Position numbers and translations under genes: made by a program
Source of the DNA: Natrialbaceae archaeon Tc-Br11_E2g1
GTDB lineage: Archaea > Halobacteriota > Halobacteria > Halobacteriales > Natrialbaceae
Reading direction: 5' to 3'
Length of the DNA stretch: 7,824 bases
Assembly (NCBI GenBank): GCA_001564255.1
Contig: LKNC01000132.1
Coordinates: 1 to 7,824 of the forward strand
Shown: one piece after another, positions 5,959 to 7,824 of the stretch
Numbering within the stretch: the first letter of the stretch is position 1
Layout: every line of letters starts with the position of its first letter
Notes under the pieces: model-generated
Database searches by the model: none
Seen by the model: only the letters and a program-made list of their open reading frames with translations
Told to the model about the DNA's origin: nothing

Positions 5959-6606
5959 ATGGGTGAACAGTGGATGTTCTACTTCGACCCGAACCGGTGT
6001 ATCGGCTGTCACGCCTGTTCGGTCGCCTGCAAACAGCGCCACGACCGGGACGCCGACGCCGACGACTGGCGGACGGTCACCCACCTCTCGAGGGGTGAGT
6101 ACCCCGACTTCGAGGAGGTGCCGATCTCGATGTCGTGTATGCACTGTCACGACGCCCCCTGTGAGCAGGTGTGTCCGCCGGACGCGATCGTCAAACGCGA
6201 CGAGGACGGAATCGTGACCGTCGATCGGGATCGGTGTATCGGCTGTCACTACTGCGCCTGGGCGTGTCCGTTCGGCGCCCCGACGTACGACGACGAGGGG
6301 CTGATGTCGAAGTGTAACCTCTGTCTGGGCGTAGGGCCGGGCGGCGGCCACGGCCAGCCGGAGCGACAGACGTCCGAAGAGGGCGGCCCAGCCCCGGCGT
6401 GTGTCTCCGACTGCGTCGGCGACGCGATCAAAGCCGGCCCACAGAGCGAGGTGATGGCAGAGGCGTCCAGGGAGGCCGCCGAGCGGTTCGAACAGGGCGC
6501 CTACGGCAAGCGCGTCCTCGTCGAACCGCTCGAGGAGGACGCCGACCTCGCCGACTCGATCCGCGAGGGAGACCAACCGGCCGGCGCCATCACGTACGAG
6601 GGGTGA
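5959..6606 (+). CDS. psrB: PsrB-like four-cluster 4Fe-4S electron-transfer subunit
   Basis: A 215-residue ferredoxin-like subunit that would pass electrons between the membrane subunit and PsrA. Sixteen cysteines are present in the DmsB/PsrB order: 14, 17, 20, 24; 60, 63, 68, 72; 93, 96, 99, 103; and 119, 122, 148, 152, enough for four 4Fe-4S clusters. It has no signal peptide and would leave the cell bound to the Tat-exported PsrA. The loop between Cys122 and Cys148 is 25 residues, rich in Gly, Pro and charged residues; from memory this loop is about 11-12 in typical DmsB/PsrB. The start is fixed by GGAGGTGA (5945-5952), six bases upstream and inside the end of psrA, from which it is separated by two bases. 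Confidence 0.92.
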   Translation: MGEQWMFYFDPNRCIGCHACSVACKQRHDRDADADDWRTVTHLSRGEYPDFEEVPISMSCMHCHDAPCEQVCPPDAIVKRDEDGIVTVDRDRCIGCHYCAWACPFGAPTYDDEGLMSKCNLCLGVGPGGGHGQPERQTSEEGGPAPACVSDCVGDAIKAGPQSEVMAEASREAAERFEQGAYGKRVLVEPLEEDADLADSIREGDQPAGAITYEG

Positions 6607-6608
6607 TC
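6598..6608 (+). promoter_or_regulatory. Shine-Dalgarno site deciding the psrC start
   Basis: GAGGGGTGATC resembles the 16S 3' end complement GGAGGTGATC with one mismatch and ends three bases before ATG 6612. It overlaps the psrB stop. A GTG at 6603, within GTGA, is in the same frame and would add three residues, but it lies inside this SD, so ATG 6612 is preferred. Confidence 0.5.
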
Positions 6609-6611
6609 TCG

Positions 6612-7688
6612 ATGCCACTCGACACGCACGTGGTGCTGGCTCAGGGGTTCGTCGAGCAGCTCTGGCTGCCGGCGGACTACTGGGATCTCTCGATACCCGT
6701 CTACCTGTTCCTGGCGGTCGTCGCCGGGGGCGGCTACGTCACGGGGGCGTCCGCGTGTCTGCTCAGGCACCTGCGGGAGTCGGGACCGTGCTGCCTCGAG
6801 AGCGAACTCGCCCGCTGGGGGTTCATGGTGGCCGTCGCCGGCGCCGCGGGCGCCGGGCTGGCGGTCCTCTCACACCTCGCGGTGATCTACCGCGCGCTGT
6901 TGTTCCCGATCTACCTCACGAACTTCAGTTCGTGGATCACGATCGGAACGTGGATCCTCGTCGTGCTTTCGGTGATCGCCGTGATCTGTCTGGTACTCCA
7001 GCTGTTCGGCGAGGGACCGGCTCAGGAGGAGGGCACGAGCCTGTTCCCGCGGGCGATCGTCGCCAAAGTGGGGCTGCTCGAGACGGTCGATCGCCTCGTC
7101 GATCGATTTCGGCCGCCGATGGTCGCCTTCGCGGCGATCCACGTCCTCGGCAGCCTGCTCGCGGTGGCGACCATCTACACCGGGTTCGAACTCGCGATCG
7201 TCGAGACGGTGCCGCTGTGGAACATGCCCGTCGTGGTGCCGCTCGCGTACCTGTTCAGCGGCCTCGCCGCCGGCGTCGGCCTCACGGTCGCGCTGACGGC
7301 GTTCTTCGAGCGCGAGGTCGGCCCCGTCGTCGGCGGCTACGCCGTCGCGACCGGCGTCCTCTCCGGGCTCGGTCTCGTGACCGTCTGGTACGGCTGGACC
7401 GTGCTCGTGGCGAGCGACGCGCCGGCCGCCGCGGCCTCGCAGGTCGCGCTCGCCGAGACGACCCTCGCGATCGGTGCCTGGCTCGTCGTGCTCGGACTGG
7501 CCGTCGCCCTCGTCGTGGGGGTGGTCGTCGGCGGGGCCGCGCTGACCGGCCGTCGGCCGCCCGTCCTCGAACGGCTCGCCGTCCCGGCGCTGGTGGGCTC
7601 GTTCGGCCTGCTGGTCGTCGGTAGCCTCGCGCTCAGGGTCCTCATGTTACTCGCAGCCCAGCAGGATCCGGTGGTGGTGCTCGGATGA
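6612..7688 (+). CDS. psrC: NrfD/PsrC family membrane subunit
   Basis: A 358-residue integral membrane protein that anchors the complex and oxidises the quinol (menaquinol in haloarchaea). Eight hydrophobic segments lie at about 27-50, 67-92, 106-132, 169-191, 205-231, 239-268, 278-310 and 322-347, matching the PsrC fold. The stretch YTGFELAIVETVPLWNMPVVV, followed by LAYLFSGLAAG, fits the NrfD-family quinone-site region at the end of helix 4 and start of helix 5. No heme-binding His pattern is evident, as expected. A charged cytoplasmic-type loop (133-168) separates the two helix groups. Its stop overlaps the next start as ATGA (7685-7688). Membrane subunits of related haloarchaeal complexes look alike, so the substrate cannot be read from this protein. 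Confidence 0.88.
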   Translation: MPLDTHVVLAQGFVEQLWLPADYWDLSIPVYLFLAVVAGGGYVTGASACLLRHLRESGPCCLESELARWGFMVAVAGAAGAGLAVLSHLAVIYRALLFPIYLTNFSSWITIGTWILVVLSVIAVICLVLQLFGEGPAQEEGTSLFPRAIVAKVGLLETVDRLVDRFRPPMVAFAAIHVLGSLLAVATIYTGFELAIVETVPLWNMPVVVPLAYLFSGLAAGVGLTVALTAFFEREVGPVVGGYAVATGVLSGLGLVTVWYGWTVLVASDAPAAAASQVALAETTLAIGAWLVVLGLAVALVVGVVVGGAALTGRRPPVLERLAVPALVGSFGLLVVGSLALRVLMLLAAQQDPVVVLG

Positions 7689-7824
7689 CGTCGACGACCG
7701 CCGACACAGCCCCGGGACGCGAGGACCGAGAGACGCTCGCGGAGCTGTACGCCCTGCTGGCGAACTGCTTCGAACACCCCAGCGAACCGTTCTACGAGGC
7801 CGCACGGACGGGACGGTTCGACAC
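7685..7824 (+). CDS. TorD/DmsD-like maturation chaperone, partial (cut by window end)
   Basis: The first 46 codons of a gene that continues beyond the window. The peptide, MTSTTADTAPGREDRETLAE then LYALLANCFEHPSEPFYEAA, has an acidic disordered start followed by the R-x-x-L-x-x-LY-x-LLA-x-x-F-x-x-P pattern found at the N-terminus of TorD/DmsD-type chaperones. These cytoplasmic helical proteins bind the Tat signal of a molybdoenzyme and help load the cofactor before export. Its place as last member of the psrABC operon, with an ATGA overlap with psrC, fits exactly that job for PsrA. The call rests on a short stretch plus context; the SD before it (GGTGGTG) is weak. Confidence 0.7.
   Translation, partial: MTSTTADTAPGREDRETLAELYALLANCFEHPSEPFYEAARTGRFD

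Noticed and set aside
1..7824. CRISPR arrays, tRNA or rRNA genes, insertion sequences
   Set aside because: No spaced repeat array, no cloverleaf-like or rRNA-like stretch and no transposase frame was seen on either strand.

Overview
The window looks like chromosomal DNA of an extremely halophilic archaeon (class Halobacteria). It is GC-rich. The proteins are strongly acidic, dense in Asp and Glu. The promoters are TATA-box type placed for leaderless or nearly leaderless mRNAs. The regulator is of the bacterio-opsin-activator (HTH_10) type, and the exported enzyme carries a Tat signal with a lipobox. Frequent CTCGAG (Leu-Glu) and the 'GSRDGER' junk-like peptide would fit Natrialbales, but I cannot fix the genus.

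Layout, all on the + strand. (1) Positions 46-2464 hold a sulfur-trafficking operon. A perfect 9+9 bp inverted repeat and a TATA-like element precede a rhodanese/metallo-beta-lactamase fusion (persulfide dioxygenase-like, 113-1306). Two half-size YeeE/YedE sulfur-transport proteins follow (1312-1884 and 1940-2464). The junction between these two has been expanded by two tandem ~60 bp units that carry start, stop and Shine-Dalgarno signals. (2) Positions 2562-3218 encode a Cys-rich HTH_10 regulator resembling the DmsR group, with its own leaderless promoter. (3) Positions 3219-3506 are a 288 bp regulatory gap with two TATA-like sites and a 17 bp palindrome. (4) Positions 3507-7824 hold a respiratory operon: a possible 52-codon leader ORF, a PsrA/PhsA-type molybdopterin catalytic subunit exported by Tat, a four-cluster Fe-S subunit (PsrB), an eight-helix NrfD/PsrC quinone-reacting membrane subunit, and the start of a TorD/DmsD-like maturation chaperone that runs off the window. 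Spacings are tiny or ATGA-type overlaps, and strong SD sites (GGAGGTGA) precede psrA and psrB.

Together the genes read as a sulfur-compound module. YeeE/YedE would move thiosulfate or a related sulfur species. The rhodanese/MBL protein would handle persulfide sulfur in the cytoplasm. The PsrABC-type complex would use polysulfide, thiosulfate or a similar compound as an extracellular electron acceptor from the quinone pool. The Cys-rich regulator in the middle probably links expression to oxygen or sulfur state. The substrate is inferred from family and context, not shown by the sequence. The individual families are known. The less ordinary parts are the junction repeat, the leader ORF, the operator-like palindromes, the insertion in PsrB and the domain order of the first protein.
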